The notes: generated by a model from the sequence alone, not told the origin. A DNA stretch of 64,000 bases from Notospermus geniculatus (GCA_002633025.1 NMRB01001500.1:110091-174090), one strand, 5' to 3'. Shown: positions 10,804-44,934, counted from the stretch's first letter. Program-made: numbers and translations.

Positions 10804-11296
10804 CAGGCCTATAAGCCCTAGGGTAGGCCTAACCTACCTACGGAGTGCCCGCGTCCGTCCTTGCCCAAGGGGTTTCGTCCTTACAAGTGAATTTCTCGTG
10901 TCAGTAATTCATACGCCGACATGTTTGCAAAATATGGTGCGACAAATAAAAGCTTGCCCTCACCTGACCTAACCTAACCGAACTCGTTATTATTATCAGT
11001 GTTCAGACATGTCAGGTTCCTGGTGCCCTGCTCTTCTGTTCATTTTCACAAGCAGACCAGCACTGGCCGTGTAAAGGATTAGTCTAGTGCGCGCAATTGG
11101 TAGTTCCATCAATGGACGCTAGATGGCCTGCTCCTGAAGCGGACGTGGCCATCTGCTATTAGATATCGATGTCTGTCAATTCATTCCCCAATCAGAGCGC
11201 ATCGCGTGGAGTCGAACTCGATTTTGTCGCATTTTGAGTCGATTTAGATACTAGAGTCATCGATAAAGCGTCTTCGCCTTCCATTTTTGTATAAAT

Positions 11297-12789
11297 ATGA
11301 CCACGATTGTTTATGGAACTGCTCTTTGCGCGGCTCTCTTCATCAGCCCCTTGTTCGCAGGGGGTGGGCCAGAGATGGAGACAGCTCCTGATGGCCAGTC
11401 GGGGAAGTTGAGCTTCAAACCACCAGATTTGAGTGACGAGGAATCTCATAGCCTATTTATGCCGGACAATCTCAAATGTGATGGGTGCAGAGCCGTAACA
11501 TACCAGGTAAATCATGGTTGCTAGGGATGCTGTGTCTAGCAACGGCACATGCACATGTAGTTATGTATACGGTATGTCTATACATTGTATTTCATTGTAT
11601 TGGGCTGTGTGCTATAAGTGCATAATGTCTTCTACTCTGGCATAATCGTGATAATGACTAATTCATAACAAAACAAATGGACTCGAGTCTTCTTTGAGGC
11701 TATAACTTTGCCTCAACTCCGTCACTGAAGTGATCCAGGTGCCAACACTGCCACATGGTCGGCCTACGGCTGTATTTAGCAGGGGGGGGGGCAGTTGCCC
11801 CACAGAGCCAACCAAAAAGCGTGATTTTCATGCAGATTTTGGGCAAAAAGAAGGTCTTCTGCCCCCCCCCCCCCGGACCGAAAAGCTATTTTCGGCCCTG
11901 TGGTAGGCCCAGTTAGTAGTATCAGTCTGCAAAGGTTCCTACATAAATTTTTTACTTTCAGCTATACGTAAGCCTGAGAAAAGCCTATAACCAGAATTCT
12001 AAGTTGAAGGGGAACCTTCCAGAATCAATCATAATGGATGCAATTGATAAAGTGTGCCATGGAAAAGGAGTTTTCGAAATGTAAGTATAGGGCTACCTCT
12101 GGTAGAGAAGAGAGAGCACTCAGTGTACAACACAATAACAAGTAAGGATGCACTTTAATTACCAGTAGGCCTACATGTGTGTAATTCTATATATGGTCTG
12201 AGTTATTAAGTGCATGCATAGGCCTATTGATTTTACAGTATTCAACACTCCCTCAACCCTCAGGCACTCTGGATTTTATCCATAAAGAGGCATTAGAGTT
12301 GCTGAACATTGTTAGACAAACTTGCAATTTATATTATAAGTATTACAATGATATCATTCAAACAGTAAATAATGGACTGAATAGCTCTAGCGTCCAATGG
12401 AACTACCTAGTATGTCACATTTTGGTATTTTCGAGAAAAATGGGTTTATATTTCCAGGTCCAATATTAAGAGTTGGAATGACAACTTGGAAGAGTTTTGT
12501 TGTGGAAAACACTTCTAGGCCTAGGCCTAATTAATTGTTCTGAAGTACATTTTGATATGTTTTTAAAAAAATGTTGTATAACAGGATTAAATGCGACTTG
12601 CTATGTTTTACCTCTGTTTTCATGCTGACTTTGCAAAGGTAAAAACCTAGCAAGTCACAATTCTGATGCTTACTGATGTCCCTTGGAGTAATAAATGAGA
12701 CAAATTGTGAATAGACGAATAGAAAGTTTATTATGGTTCCCGATCAATCAGATCGGGAACCATATTGTGTTTGGTCATGGTGTCTGTGT

Positions 12790-12834
<45 letters not shown>

Positions 12835-14456
12835 TGTGTGCGTGTGTGGATGGCCTCTACCGAGGACATTTGTATGGATACACACATTCATATAGAGGAC
12901 CCCCCGCCAACCGAGGACGTCCTCGGTGGTAAATCCTCGTTTAAACAGTGAAAAACCACATACAGAGTGTGCTGGTGTGTTATTGAGTGAAATAGAAAAT
13001 GTCCTCGGTTGGTCGGCAAAATGTCACATTTTCTTTTTCACTGATCAACTGTGGACCCAGACATGAAATTTTACCCACAACAGTGGACTACAACTGAGGA
13101 CCCCCCGATTTCTAAATGTCAATGTATTGNAATTTGGCCTTAACTCAGTTTTTCCAAAAATGTGACTTACTAGGTAGTTCCATTGGACGCTAGAGCTGTG
13201 AAGCGGGCTTCCTATTCTTTCAGGATATCTTGGCTAGTTCAGGGGTTGATCCACGCCTTGGGGGAAAGAGGAGGTAGAGCCTCTGTGTCAAATAAATTAA
13301 TGGTCAATTTTGACCTGGTCTTTCAAACTGAACAATTTTAAAACCTGTTTCAAAGATTTACAAAAAACGAGGGGGTAACTCTTAGGATCCCTGCCTGAAG
13401 TTACTGTGGCGATACTGTCAGGGCCCATTTACAAGATCTGACCAATCTGTGGTCTATATATCAAACAACATTGCCAGGCCTTCAGGGGCGTTTCCTCCAG
13501 GACTGGTTTGGGAAAAGAGAGGGTACCCTGTACTCGGAACATTGAAATTTGTGCAAATTCCAGCATTTCACATTTTTTTTGCAGATTTGTTGGCGAAAAG
13601 GGGGCACATGTGCCTAAGCACGCCCTCTTGGATCTGCACCTGGCCTTGGTTACTCGATCATATACCGGTAATGTACATTACAATCTCATTCTATGGTTTC
13701 AGGTATGGAATTCGTGTGATAAACAATGTTAAACGGCTGATAGGGCCAGGTCTTCCCGAGGCAGATGAACCAGGCATTATGCAGGGAGGTGGCAAGTGGC
13801 CCAGCAGGTAAGACTTTTACACATCAATATCACATTGATAGCCTTAGTGGTTATCACGTCCCCTTAGCAAGTGGGGGGTTCCGGGTTCGAATCTCGGTCC
13901 AAATAGGATTAATCATCCCTGGCTAGTCCGTTGCATTTGTGTCTTGCAAGGGCAAGTAAAAGACCCCATCTATTAAGTGAGGAACATGAGTAGTCTGAGG
14001 TGGCCACTTCCCTACTTACCAGGGCCAGTGTGGGGGCCAATGATGCTATGGGTTCGGCCCTGATGGAAAATGTCATTTGGAATGAGCCTGCTGTTATTGG
14101 CGCCTTGATATAATGTGCAAGGTTTGGAGAGTTGACATGTGCTACTGACAGGTGATGTCTTAAGTTGAGAAGTGTCCAGACTACAGAGGGCTACAATGTA
14201 TATGATGAATAAGAGAGGCAATTTGTGACTAAACTAGTGTGAAGTCCCCAAATGTACCCTTTTCTTTTCTTGCAGATTACATGATATGTGCAATCAATTC
14301 ATGGGAGATTTAGAAGAGGAAAACATCTATGCAGTCTTCAAAAAACGGCCAGACGACATAAGAAACTTTGAAAATTATTTATGTCGAGGACCAGAAACGG
14401 GTTTACGTGGTGCATGCTCAAAAGTAGAAGGGAAACGTGCAAAAGTGGAACTCTAG
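11297..14456 (+). CDS. MZB1: MZB1-like (pERp1) endoplasmic reticulum cochaperone
   Basis: Four exons: 11297-11506, 11962-12080, 13703-13807 and 14276-14456 (615 nt, 204 aa), all junctions in phase. The start ATG opens a signal peptide (MTTIVYGTALCAALFISPLF). Conserved blocks shared with mammalian MZB1: MPDNLKCDGCRAVTYQ at about residues 55-70 with the CxxC, YGIRVINNVKRLIGPGLPE, KWPSRLHDMCNQFMGDLEE, and the tail GACSKVEGKRAKVEL, ending in a KDEL-type ER retrieval signal (KVEL; REEL in human). In mammals MZB1 assists antibody assembly and calcium handling in the ER of B lineage cells. This animal-wide form would need a more general secretory role, which is inference. It is convergent with renalase. 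Canopy-family proteins are more distant alternatives; the VKRLxGPGL and GGxWP blocks favour MZB1. Confidence 0.85.
12733..12763. repeat. 31-bp hairpin
   Basis: 13-nt perfect arms ATGGTTCCCGATC / GATCGGGAACCAT around a 5-nt loop, inside the larger inverted repeat. Confidence 0.7.
12780..12848 (+). repeat. (TG)n microsatellite
   Basis: About 70 bp of TG dinucleotides with a few TATG and CGTG interruptions. Confidence 0.9.
13838..14025 (+). repeat. tRNA-derived SINE in MZB1 intron 3
   Basis: A-box-like TAGCCTTAGTGGTTATCACG and B-box GGGTTCGAATCTC, followed by a tRNA-unrelated body (TTGCAAGGGCAAGTAAAAGA, GAGGAACATGAGT). The body is shared with the SINEs at 21.9 and 22.9 kb, so all belong to one family. 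Confidence 0.75.
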
Positions 14457-14565
14457 ATGTGAATGCAGATCGTGCCTTGCTTAATTATGACACCTGTTTT
14501 AAGCAGTGTTGATGCATAATTTTGAAATTTCATAAAACAGCAGTGAATAATTGAAGTGTACGTGT

Positions 14566-16840
14566 TATTAGATATCTGAGAATCTGGTATGTTACCAGCA
14601 AAGCAAGGATACAATGTGACACATGTCCATGCCTATTCACATTCCATGGTTTTTCCATAATACGATGTACAAATTACTACATTGCGTGCTTTGAAGATTA
14701 CCGTAGTTCCAACCGGAGAATGAATCAACCCGTTTCAAAGTCATCAAAATTTCCTAGCTTAGGTCAACATTCATTTACCATTGTTTGGAGGGTAACTTAG
14801 GAATATCCTCAAGTTATAACCACAGACTGTGACAAAAAGTTATAACTGACTGTAGTTGTCATTGTGATGCTGTATGGCATTGTATGTAAGAATGTCATGA
14901 GTGATATCGATTACATTGATGTGTTGTGTCTGCTGTGTGTGTTGTGTTTTCAAGTTTCTGAAATTTTCTTGTTCTCAAGCATTGTGATTGTGTGCAATTA
15001 GTAAGGTGCCATTTCTGATGCCCTCCGTCTAGTACACTTTTGCATTTTAGGTCTGGAATTTAGCTTAGTTTTAGCTTCCTAGCTTCTTGTTGTGGGTCAT
15101 CCTATGCATGCTTTATACATGTACCAAGGACACATGTACATTTGAAGACCTGTACAACTTAGAAATATGACAAAGCTGTAACCGTGGTGACAAACGTACC
15201 CCCAAAAATGGATAAGCGAGCTAACCCCCATGCCTTGCGTTTGAAGGTGCAGTGTTGTACATGCAAGTTGTGTTACAGGATTATACATGAAAATACGGTC
15301 TCACCCAGGATACATGCAAGTGGAATTCAAGAATGACCTGACAACAGTACATACATGCACATATTCATTGAATCATGCCATTCATTTCTTCAACTCAGTC
15401 ACACATTTTTTGTGAAGCTGGACAGATAAAACAAGCCTTCAAGTTGCTGATATTTTTGATGTATTTGTATTATAAATATACTTAGTATACAATGTTGTAA
15501 TCTTATTGAAAGATTTAATATTCATGTCAAATATGCAGTTCTTTATTTCTTCCTGGTTGCAACTTCTGCACAGATCTTCTCACAGCATACACGTAAGAAG
15601 ATGACGAGTTGTCCCAACGCATTCAGGTTACCTTGGTCCACAAAGTTTCAATCTATGAACTTCCAGTTGAAGATTCTTGACTAAGGATGACATCTGCAGT
15701 CCTCTCAGCTGACACTAAACAACCATCCAGGTTCGTGTGGTAAAAACTGTCTCCAGCACAGATTAAAAGTGGATCGTTGTGTAAAATGACAAAGCCTGGA
15801 CTTCCTTCATAACCTTTATGGACCTGAAAGAAAAGAAAACCAAATTATTACCATTTTCATAAACTGATCAGAAGACAATAGATACAGTATTTTCGAATTA
15901 TGCAAGATCAACATGGAGATTTATCACATAAGGCTAGACCCAGGGAGGAGATAGTCCATGGCAGGCCTAATTGTGTCAAAGATATCTATCTCCATGAATG
16001 CATGGGATGGATATCCAAGGACACGCATGTACAATGTGTTTCATTTTCACAGCATGTACCGTAAATCCTCTGTTAGATCAACATCAATGAAATCGCATGC
16101 ACTGAACAAGACTTTTGTAGATGACTAAACAGTTAATAGTCAGATACGAACCTGTGAGTATCTCCACTTATGACACTTGGTCTCCACAGGTTCAGGTAGA
16201 TCAGGTATCAGTCTTTTCAGATGGGCCATTATTATTGGTTGTACTTCAGAGTCCTTGTCCTCTTCCAGATGCTTAAGGCCAAATGGAACGCAGGTGTGGA
16301 CACACATGGAATGGGCCACTCCATCTGGAAATAGAATATTTCTTTGTTACGAGAGATGAGTTATTGGGGCAGTTAACTTTCACACTACGGTAATAATTTT
16401 AAGATCACCATCACAAAACTCAATACTGATGCTATTTTCGCCCCGCCGTACCACTGATCTTTTCCATTAAGTTAAGCTGAAAACGTGTAGAGTGACCGCC
16501 ATCTCAGACTAACAACTGGCAGAACTGGAGTTTCTGAACCTTTGGTCAACGATTGTCGCCTATGTTGTTTTAAGGGTTAAGACTTGACAGATGTTAGCAT
16601 GGTTGGACCAAGCTCATGCTTACCTTTCCCTCTCTTCTTGTCGTCAATAGACACATACCGTATACACGGATCATCCCAGAAGAATTTGGCTGTCCATGGG
16701 ACATTCAATTTGGCTTCTGGTGGAAAGTATAAACCAAGTGCATACCGACTAGAGTAGATCACATTTGATAGTTTCTCCTTTATATCCTTCTGTTCATCTG
16801 TGAGGAGACAACTTGATTAGGAAAAGGAGATGCAGCATGA
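14566..16840. repeat. Duplicated segment, member 1 (pairs with 17189-19345)
   Basis: From about 110 bp after the MZB1 stop, this segment repeats colinearly after the N at 17188. It carries the 3' half of renalase. The insertion of a MITE at 16844 is specific to this member. Confidence 0.9.
15653..16797 (-). pseudogene. RNLS: Extra copy of renalase exons 5-7 (gene fragment)
   Basis: Exons 16624-16797, 16152-16324 and 15653-15823 are open, keep phase and encode the same blocks as the full gene (IYSSRYALGLYFPPEAKLNV, CIRYVSIDDKKRG, ending TGSS), with small changes such as ADVILSQES for ADAILSQGS. No exons 1-4 accompany this copy; upstream of it lie a MITE and an assembly N. I think it is the other allele of the renalase 3' half, placed in tandem by the assembler, rather than a decayed gene. 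If the duplication is real it would be a 5'-truncated pseudogene. Confidence 0.75.
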
Positions 16841-16843
16841 GTA

Positions 16844-17187
16844 CCGTATTTTCGCGACTATAAGGCACGGCCTTTTTTGTGAAAAAGGGTCTAAAATTGG
16901 GAGTGCGTCTTATAGTGAGGTGCGCCTTATCTGCGGCTGGGGTCCAACAATTTCGTCAGAAGTGTCGAGACGCTGACAAACCCAAGCATTCAAGCAGCAT
17001 GCATGCATGTGCAAGTCGAGTCATGCTCATGCTGCTGCTGGTTGATGACATGTGTGCACTGAAGCATTGCTGTGGTGTACCTCACGAGTGCGTCTTATAG
17101 TGCAGTGCGTCTAATGTATGGATTTCGTCAGAGATTTAGGGTGAAATTAGGGGGTGCGCCTTATAGTCAGGTGCGCCCTATAGTCGC
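16844..17187. mobile_element. TA-flanked MITE, CCGTATTTTCGCGACTATAA termini, cut at assembly N
   Basis: Starts CCGTATTTTCGCGACTATAA after a TA. Its interior repeats TGCGTCTTATAG and GTGCGCCTTATAG. It stops at CCTATAGTCGC, so the last roughly 10 bases of the right terminal repeat are replaced by the N at 17188. The sister segment at about 19343 has an empty site (GAGTACTGG). Confidence 0.75.
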
Positions 17188-18153
17188 NAGATATCTGAGA
17201 ATCTGGTATGTTACCAGCAAAGCGAGGATACAGTGTAACGCATGTCCATTCCTATTCACATTCCTTGGTTTTGCCATAATATGATGTACAGTGTGCTTTG
17301 AAGATTACCGTAGTTCCAACCAGAGAATGAATCAACCCGTTTCAAAGTCATCAAAATTTCCTAGCTTAGGTCAACATTCATTTACCATTGTTTGGAGGGT
17401 AACTTAGGAAAATCCTCAAGTTATAACCACAGACTGTGACAAAAAAGTTATAATTGACTGTAGTTGTCATTGTGATGCTGTATGGCATTGTAGGCCCTAT
17501 GTAAGAATGTCATGAGTAATATCGATTACATTGATGTGTTGTGTCTGCTGTGTGTGTTGTGTTTTCAAGTTTCTGAAATTTTCTTGTTCTCAAGCATTGT
17601 GATTGTGTGCAATTAGTAAGGTGCCATTTCTGATGCCCTCCGTCTAGTACAGTTTTGCATTTTAGGTCTGGAATTTAGCTTAGTTTTATCTTCCTAGCTT
17701 CTTGTTGTGGGTCATCCTATGCATGCTTTATACCAAGGACACATGTACATTTAAAAACCTGTACAACTTAGAAATACGACAAAGCTGTAACCATGCTGAC
17801 AAACATACCCCCAAAAATGGATAAGCAAGCGAACCCTCATGCTTTGTGTTTGAAGGTGCAGTGTTGTACATGCAAGTGGTGTTACAGGATTATACATGAA
17901 AATACGGTCTCACCCAGGATACATCATGCAAGTGGAATTCAAGAATGACCTGACAACAGTACATACATGCACATATTCATTGAATCATGCCATTCATTTC
18001 TTCAACTCAGTCACACATTTTTTGTGAAGCTGGACAGATAAAACAAGCCTTCAAGTTGCTGATATTTTTGATGTATTTGTATTATAAATATACTTAGTAT
18101 ACAATGTTGTATTCTTATTGAAAGATTTAATATTCATGTCAAATATGCAGTTC

Positions 18154-18159
18154 TTTATT
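18154..18159 (-). terminator. Poly(A) signal of renalase
   Basis: AATAAA on the minus strand about 105 nt after the renalase stop; the duplicate copy has it at 15542-15547. Confidence 0.6.
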
Positions 18160-18264
18160 TCTTCCTGGTTGCAACTTCTGCACAGATCTTCTCACAGCAT
18201 ACACATAAGAAGATGACAAGTTGTCCCAACGCATTCAGGTTACCTTGATCCACAAAGTTTCAAT

Positions 18265-21394
<3,130 letters not shown>

Positions 21395-21894
21395 GCTTAC
21401 GGTTAAATGACCTTTCCCTGAGGACATAATAGACAGTAATAAATTACACAGATATCAGGGTTCAAACTGCAGAAAACGCGAGCGACGCTTTGGTTGAACT
21501 CTCCAGTGTGCGGAGGTAGAGAGTTCAAGATCGATGTAAACATAAGCACGTGGTTCTCCAACAGCCGGTGTAACATCTGCCAGTGTTTCCGTATGTCAGT
21601 GTTTCGCTTGCTGTTTCGGAAACGCTGGCAGATAGACCGGCACGTTTGTCTGTGAAGTCGCAGCTCTTTCCTCCGTCAGACAAGGTGGGAACACTCATAT
21701 GGGGAACATTCAAAAACATTTTATCGGTTCTATCAGTTTGTTTTTGATATCTGGTCAAATTTGATAAGTGGCTTCATGTATTGTATTGGCATGGCATGAC
21801 ACACCATGGCTGGTGCAAAAGACATTGTTCTCTGAAGTGCTTCCTTTCGGCCTATACATGTACATAAATAAAGCTTCCACGTGGACCTTTATGG

Positions 21895-22150
21895 ATGGAT
21901 ACTAGCCTACCAGTGGTTGTCACTTGATGTCCGCTTACCGAGAGGCAGAGGTCCCGGGTTCGAATCCTGGGCAGTTTGGGATTACCAAGCAGCAGGTCCC
22001 GGGGTCGATTCCCAGGTCATGTGGGGACTAATTGTCTCTGGTTCTTCAGTCATGGTGCCTTGTACCTTCTGCCTTTGCAAGGGCAAGTAAAAGACCCCAT
22101 CCAAGTGAGGAACACAAGTCGCTCGAGATGTCCTCTTCCATGTCTTCTGT
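21895..22150 (+). repeat. SINE with two tRNA-like B boxes, copy 1
   Basis: TAGCCTACCAGTGGTTGTCAC (A-box-like), GGGTTCGAATCCTGG (B box), then a second GGGTCGATTCCC B-box-like block about 45 nt later. The body is shared with 13838-14025. Confidence 0.7.
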
Positions 22151-22156
22151 CCAACT

Positions 22157-22258
22157 TCCCCACATCCTGAGGTAATCAGCAGTTCTTGAACTCCCTTTGT
22201 ACTGCACTTTGTGTGCAGTGACAAATAAGTGATAAGAACCTCTGATAATCTCAGGATG
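22157..22258. mobile_element. Degenerate relative of the 48-156 MITE (second copy at 23113-23216)
   Basis: Termini ATCCTGAGGTAATCAGCAG and CTGATAATCTCAGGAT resemble those of 48-156. No target duplication is visible; it abuts the SINE tail. Confidence 0.55.
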
Positions 22259-22411
22259 ACATTCATAGTGAGAAACAGTATTCATTTCTGACTGACGCCG
22301 GGAGAATTAGTGAAGTGCCTTACCTAAGGACACACAGGAAACCCTGATGTTGAGATTGAACTCAAAGAAGCCTCAATGTTGCTGGTGGTCTTTACTAACC
22401 TGACAAGCTGG

Positions 22412-22574
22412 NNNNNNNNNNNNNNNNNNNNNNNNNNNNNNNNNNNNNNNNNNNNNNNNNNNNNNNNNNNNNNNNNNNNNNNNNNNNNNNNNNNNNNNNN
22501 NNNNNNNNNNNNNNNNNNNNNNNNNNNNNNNNNNNNNNNNNNNNNNNNNNNNNNNNNNNNNNNNNNNNNNNNNN
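22412..22574. other. Assembly gap
   Basis: Run of N, 163 positions. Confidence 0.99.
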
Positions 22575-23368
22575 TGTCAGTGTTTCGCTTGCTGTTTCGG
22601 AAACGCTGGCAGATAGACCGGCACGTTTGTCTGTGAAGTCGCAGCTCTTTCCTCCGTCAGACAAGGTGGGAACACTCATATGGGGAACATTCAAAAACAT
22701 TTTATCGGTTCTATCAGTTTTTGATATCTGGTCAAATTATAAGTGGCTTCATGTATTGGCACGGCACATCATGGCTGTTGCAAAAGACATTGTTCTCTGA
22801 AGTCCCTCCTTTCAGCCCTACATTAAATAAAGCTCCCACATTGACATGTATGGATGGATACTAGCCTACCAGTGGTTGTCACTTGATGTCCGCTTACCGA
22901 GAGGCAGAGGTCCCGGGTTCGAATCCTGGGCAGTTTGTGATTACCAAGCGGCAGGTCCCGGGGTCCATTCCCAGGTCATGTGGGGACTAATATTGTCTCT
23001 GGTTGTTCAGTCATGGTACCTTGTACCTTCTGCCTTTGCAAGGGCAAGTAAAAGACCCCATCCAAGTGAGGAACATGAGTCGCTCGAGATGTCCTCTTCT
23101 GTCCAACTTCCCCACATCCTGAGGTAATCAGCAGTTCTTAAACTAACTCCCTTTGTACTGCACTTTGTGTGCAGTGACAAATAAGTGATAAGAACCTCTG
23201 ATAATCTCAGGATGACATTCATAGTGAGAAACAGTATTCATTTCTGACTGACGCCGGGAGAATTAGTGAAGTGCCTTACCTAAGGACACACAGGAAACCC
23301 TGATGTTGAGATTGAACTCATAGAAGCCTCAATGTTGCTGGTGGTCTTTACTAACCTGACAAGCTGGC
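22575..23368. repeat. Duplicated segment upstream of renalase, member 2
   Basis: Starts after the gap with sequence equal to 21594 onward and ends where member 1 ended at the gap (GACAAGCTGG). The two contig ends overlap without having been merged. Confidence 0.85.
22855..23112 (+). repeat. SINE with two tRNA-like B boxes, copy 2
   Basis: Partner of 21895-22150 in the doubled segment, with small substitutions in the second B-box-like block. Confidence 0.7.
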
Positions 23369-23439
23369 AAAATAAAATGGATTTGGCTGATTACAAGAAG
23401 ATGAAGAACTTGGGTGTGAGGTTGATTCTAAATAATGTA

Positions 23440-24815
23440 CATAATTTATTTTGATAAATGCACAGGATGCACGGTGACAATGTCATCTTTCTACACAAAA
23501 ATATACCATGTCGAACTCAGTACAACAGAAGGTACCAAAGAAATTACAAAAACTGTACAAGAAATCAGGTCTGCCTGAGACGGGAGTCTGTATATACATG
23601 TTTACACACACAACCATGACTACAAATTCAAGAGAAAATCTCAAGCCTACGTGGAGATGATTACCAATAGATACAGCAACGTGTACGGCGAGAGTGCACT
23701 TGAACAGATGATTTCCTCACGGTGGCATTAAAAGGAAAACGAAATTCAAAATTTCCTGGTCATGTCCTTGGCATTATACTCTGTACATCTGACAACTGAA
23801 AACTTGCACTGAATTTTTTTAGTTCAGCTGTATTTTGCATTCCAGATAAAATCTAATGAACCAATCACAACGAAACTTGGGCAACTCGCCCTCTTTTTTC
23901 CAGGGGTATTCACCGATAACCACTTGCATAACATACAATGAGAGGTGAAAGATAAAACTCATCACAAACAACGGGTTGCCTGAAGCATCTAAGGAACATC
24001 GAAAATGGTCCTCATAAAACATCATCATATGTACACGTGGCTATTTACAAGACAGAGCAGCTTACATAAACGTGGCACACGCAATTGTGATTTTCAATCA
24101 CAGTCAGTGCCCGGTTCAAGTGGGAAACGAAGCAAGAATAAGCAGTTTTTGAAAAGGCCATGCCACGCAGGGACCTTGCACCAGACATTATATTACTGTA
24201 TTATGATATGGTAATAGACTTATTCACGAACCAACATGTCTCAAATACGACTACATGGATTGAGAGAATTGTGTGAGTCAACATCCATAACATTTGGGTT
24301 GCACTGGACTCATTGCAGTCCAAATCCAGGATACCGCAAGTCCACACAAGATCTCTCAGTCCTAATTTGAGGGCAAAGACAGCTGCATTTAGGGCCGTTC
24401 TCACATGTACCAAACCTCACACACTGCTCGTGATCCCCATGGACAACAATGCTGACACCGAGAGACAGCCAATGGCTGACAGGAAGGTTTCTTGGGGACT
24501 CACCAACCCTCCCCACTCAGCACACATGATATTGGCACCAGATCAGCCCTTCTCTCCTCTGCCCTCACTACTACTTCACAACACATACGAACAATAAATA
24601 ACTCCGAGAATTTTCAAATTTGAGGGGTCCCGGTCAGTTTGAAGAATCTGAACAAGTCGTTTGTTCAATGCTGCATAACAGCCCCTCATATTAATTACAC
24701 CAGTAGGTAGCATAAAGGACCAACACCAAGCATTTTATCCAGCCTACTGCCAAACACATTCCTGATTAGCATTGTTTGACAAAAACAAAACTATTTTAGA
24801 CCAAAGGGTCTACAG
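23440..24815 (-). other. Probable 3' untranslated region of KAT6
   Basis: About 1.4 kb without other genes, following the KAT6 stop on the minus strand and ending near a minus-strand AATAAA (TTTATT at about 23448). Extent inferred. Confidence 0.45.
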
Positions 24816-43338
<18,523 letters not shown>

Positions 43339-44102
43339 AGTTGTCAGTCGGCACTCATGATCTTATTTCCTACATAGCAAATCCCTGCGTGCACTTCACA
43401 CCGACACATTTGTATACAAAAATTTCTCATCAATGTAGGCTACAAAATATGAATCGAATCGGTTACCTTAGTAATCCTTTGTGATGCTACCTAATGCTTG
43501 AAAATGACGGTAGTCCTCTAGAATCGTATCATGAACAAAACATCAAATCCAATGATTTCAACAGTCAACACAAGACCAGCAACCACTAAATGCGGAATGT
43601 TGCAGGATTGGATTCTGTGCAAAAAGGCCTTTTTTTAACACAATTTGCTAAGTTTTGTGATGCCCCCACAAATAACATCAAGTCCAGTGTACCATGGAAT
43701 CAGCCGATCACGACCTGTGCAAATAAAAGAAACAGAGCCACAGTAACATCACAGCCAAAACTCGCATTTAAACAAAGAGCACAGACGAAAATGGAGGGAA
43801 TTGTTAGTCATCATAATGGCAATGCATTGCACGGTTGACTTGAATAACTATTATTTGTATGTGTGTACTGAAATGCATGTACTCAATACACATAGGACAG
43901 TACACACGGGCCTGGCTTCTCTGCGCCCGTGCGCGTAGCAGCAGTGGTTTACGAACAAAAGGGGTAACGTTTAGAAACCTCCTGCCAACAGATACCGGTT
44001 GCTAACATTGAATTACAATCTTCAGTACATTGCCCAACATACCAGGCGTTTAGCTGTTCTGTTTATCAAGACAGAGTCTGCCCCAAAGCGCCACAAAATC
44101 AG

Positions 44103-44157
44103 AAAATGGCGACCGGAGTGACTGGCTGCAATCGCAATACAAAATCAAAATGGCGGC
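44103..44157 (+). promoter_or_regulatory. Two YY1-like AAAATGGCG motifs upstream of KAT6
   Basis: AAAATGGCGAC at 44103-44113 and AAAATGGCGGC at 44147-44157, about 0.8 kb upstream of the KAT6 start codon. This motif marks transcription starts of many housekeeping genes in animals. Promoter role is inferred. Confidence 0.35.
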
Positions 44158-44934
44158 ATCGACGGGAAAATTTTCCCCAATTTTCTACACAAAAATACGG
44201 CAACATGTAGCGCAAAATATACCATGAAATGCATGTCGTACCGTCGTTAAGGTTTCACACGATCATATCATTACCAAATGGAGTGTATAATTACAAGAAA
44301 AGTGGCAATTTTTTCAGTAGAATTTACACTGTTCCTTCGACGATTTTACCCGCTAATCAAAGTTGTGCGGTCAGGACGAAAAATACGTTTGTAAAATTTC
44401 ACAAAAATATCACCAAATACTCACGAATGAATCATCCACATTCACAATAGTCCAACCCCTAGTTTCTTTGAACTTTTATCTAGGTATTGACGCCGCTGTC
44501 GGAAGAAAACACTCTCGGAATTTGGTGTAAAATGGTCATAAATTTCGCATGATTATTCGCAAAATCCAGGACGATCGTTCATCTTCGTAAATATGGCTCC
44601 CGTCTCACAACAGACGCGAGGCTATTCTTAGGGAGAATTCGAAGTTTGATCAATTGTTAGGAAATTACGATGCACATAATTGGACAAGATTGGCCTTCCG
44701 ACAAAAAATCATTACCACAGCGCTTGAACCACTACTTATACAAAATTTCTAGTATATCAATATTTGATAAAAATAATGTCAAAATCTGTACTTAGGATTT
44801 TTATTTCAACACGCAATTTCAATTCTCTTCTGATGACCTCTGATGAAAACATTTATGCATATGCGATGTAACGAGACTTTTGATTGGTCAATCCGTGACT
44901 TGGAGTCGTCATGCTGCAGACAGGTGACAGGTAT

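Larger units (their letters stand above)
12384..13195. repeat. Large inverted repeat in MZB1 intron 2
   Basis: GCTCTAGCGTCCAATGGAAC with TACCTAG at 12384-12412 recurs inverted at 13168-13195, framing about 810 bp. The same terminal words (TAGTTCCAT...GGACGCTAGA...GAAGCGG) occur again at 11101-11145 upstream of MZB1. Likely a non-autonomous element. A single N at 13130 marks an assembly join inside it. Confidence 0.55.
21470..22411. repeat. Duplicated segment upstream of renalase, member 1
   Basis: From about 21594 it is repeated colinearly after the gap at 22575-23368. It holds a SINE and a MITE related to the one at 48-156. Confidence 0.85.

Noticed and set aside
11780-11880. Facing G and C homopolymer runs as a possible structural element
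   Set aside because: Simple homopolymers of 10-14 bases; pairing is trivial and prone to sequencing error.
13860-13900. Candidate tRNA gene with B box GGGTTCGAATC
   Set aside because: No complete cloverleaf by eye, and the sequence continues into the same body as the other SINEs.
16844-17284. Two short + strand frames spanning the MITE and the N at 17188
   Set aside because: They run through a transposon and an assembly join with no family signal.
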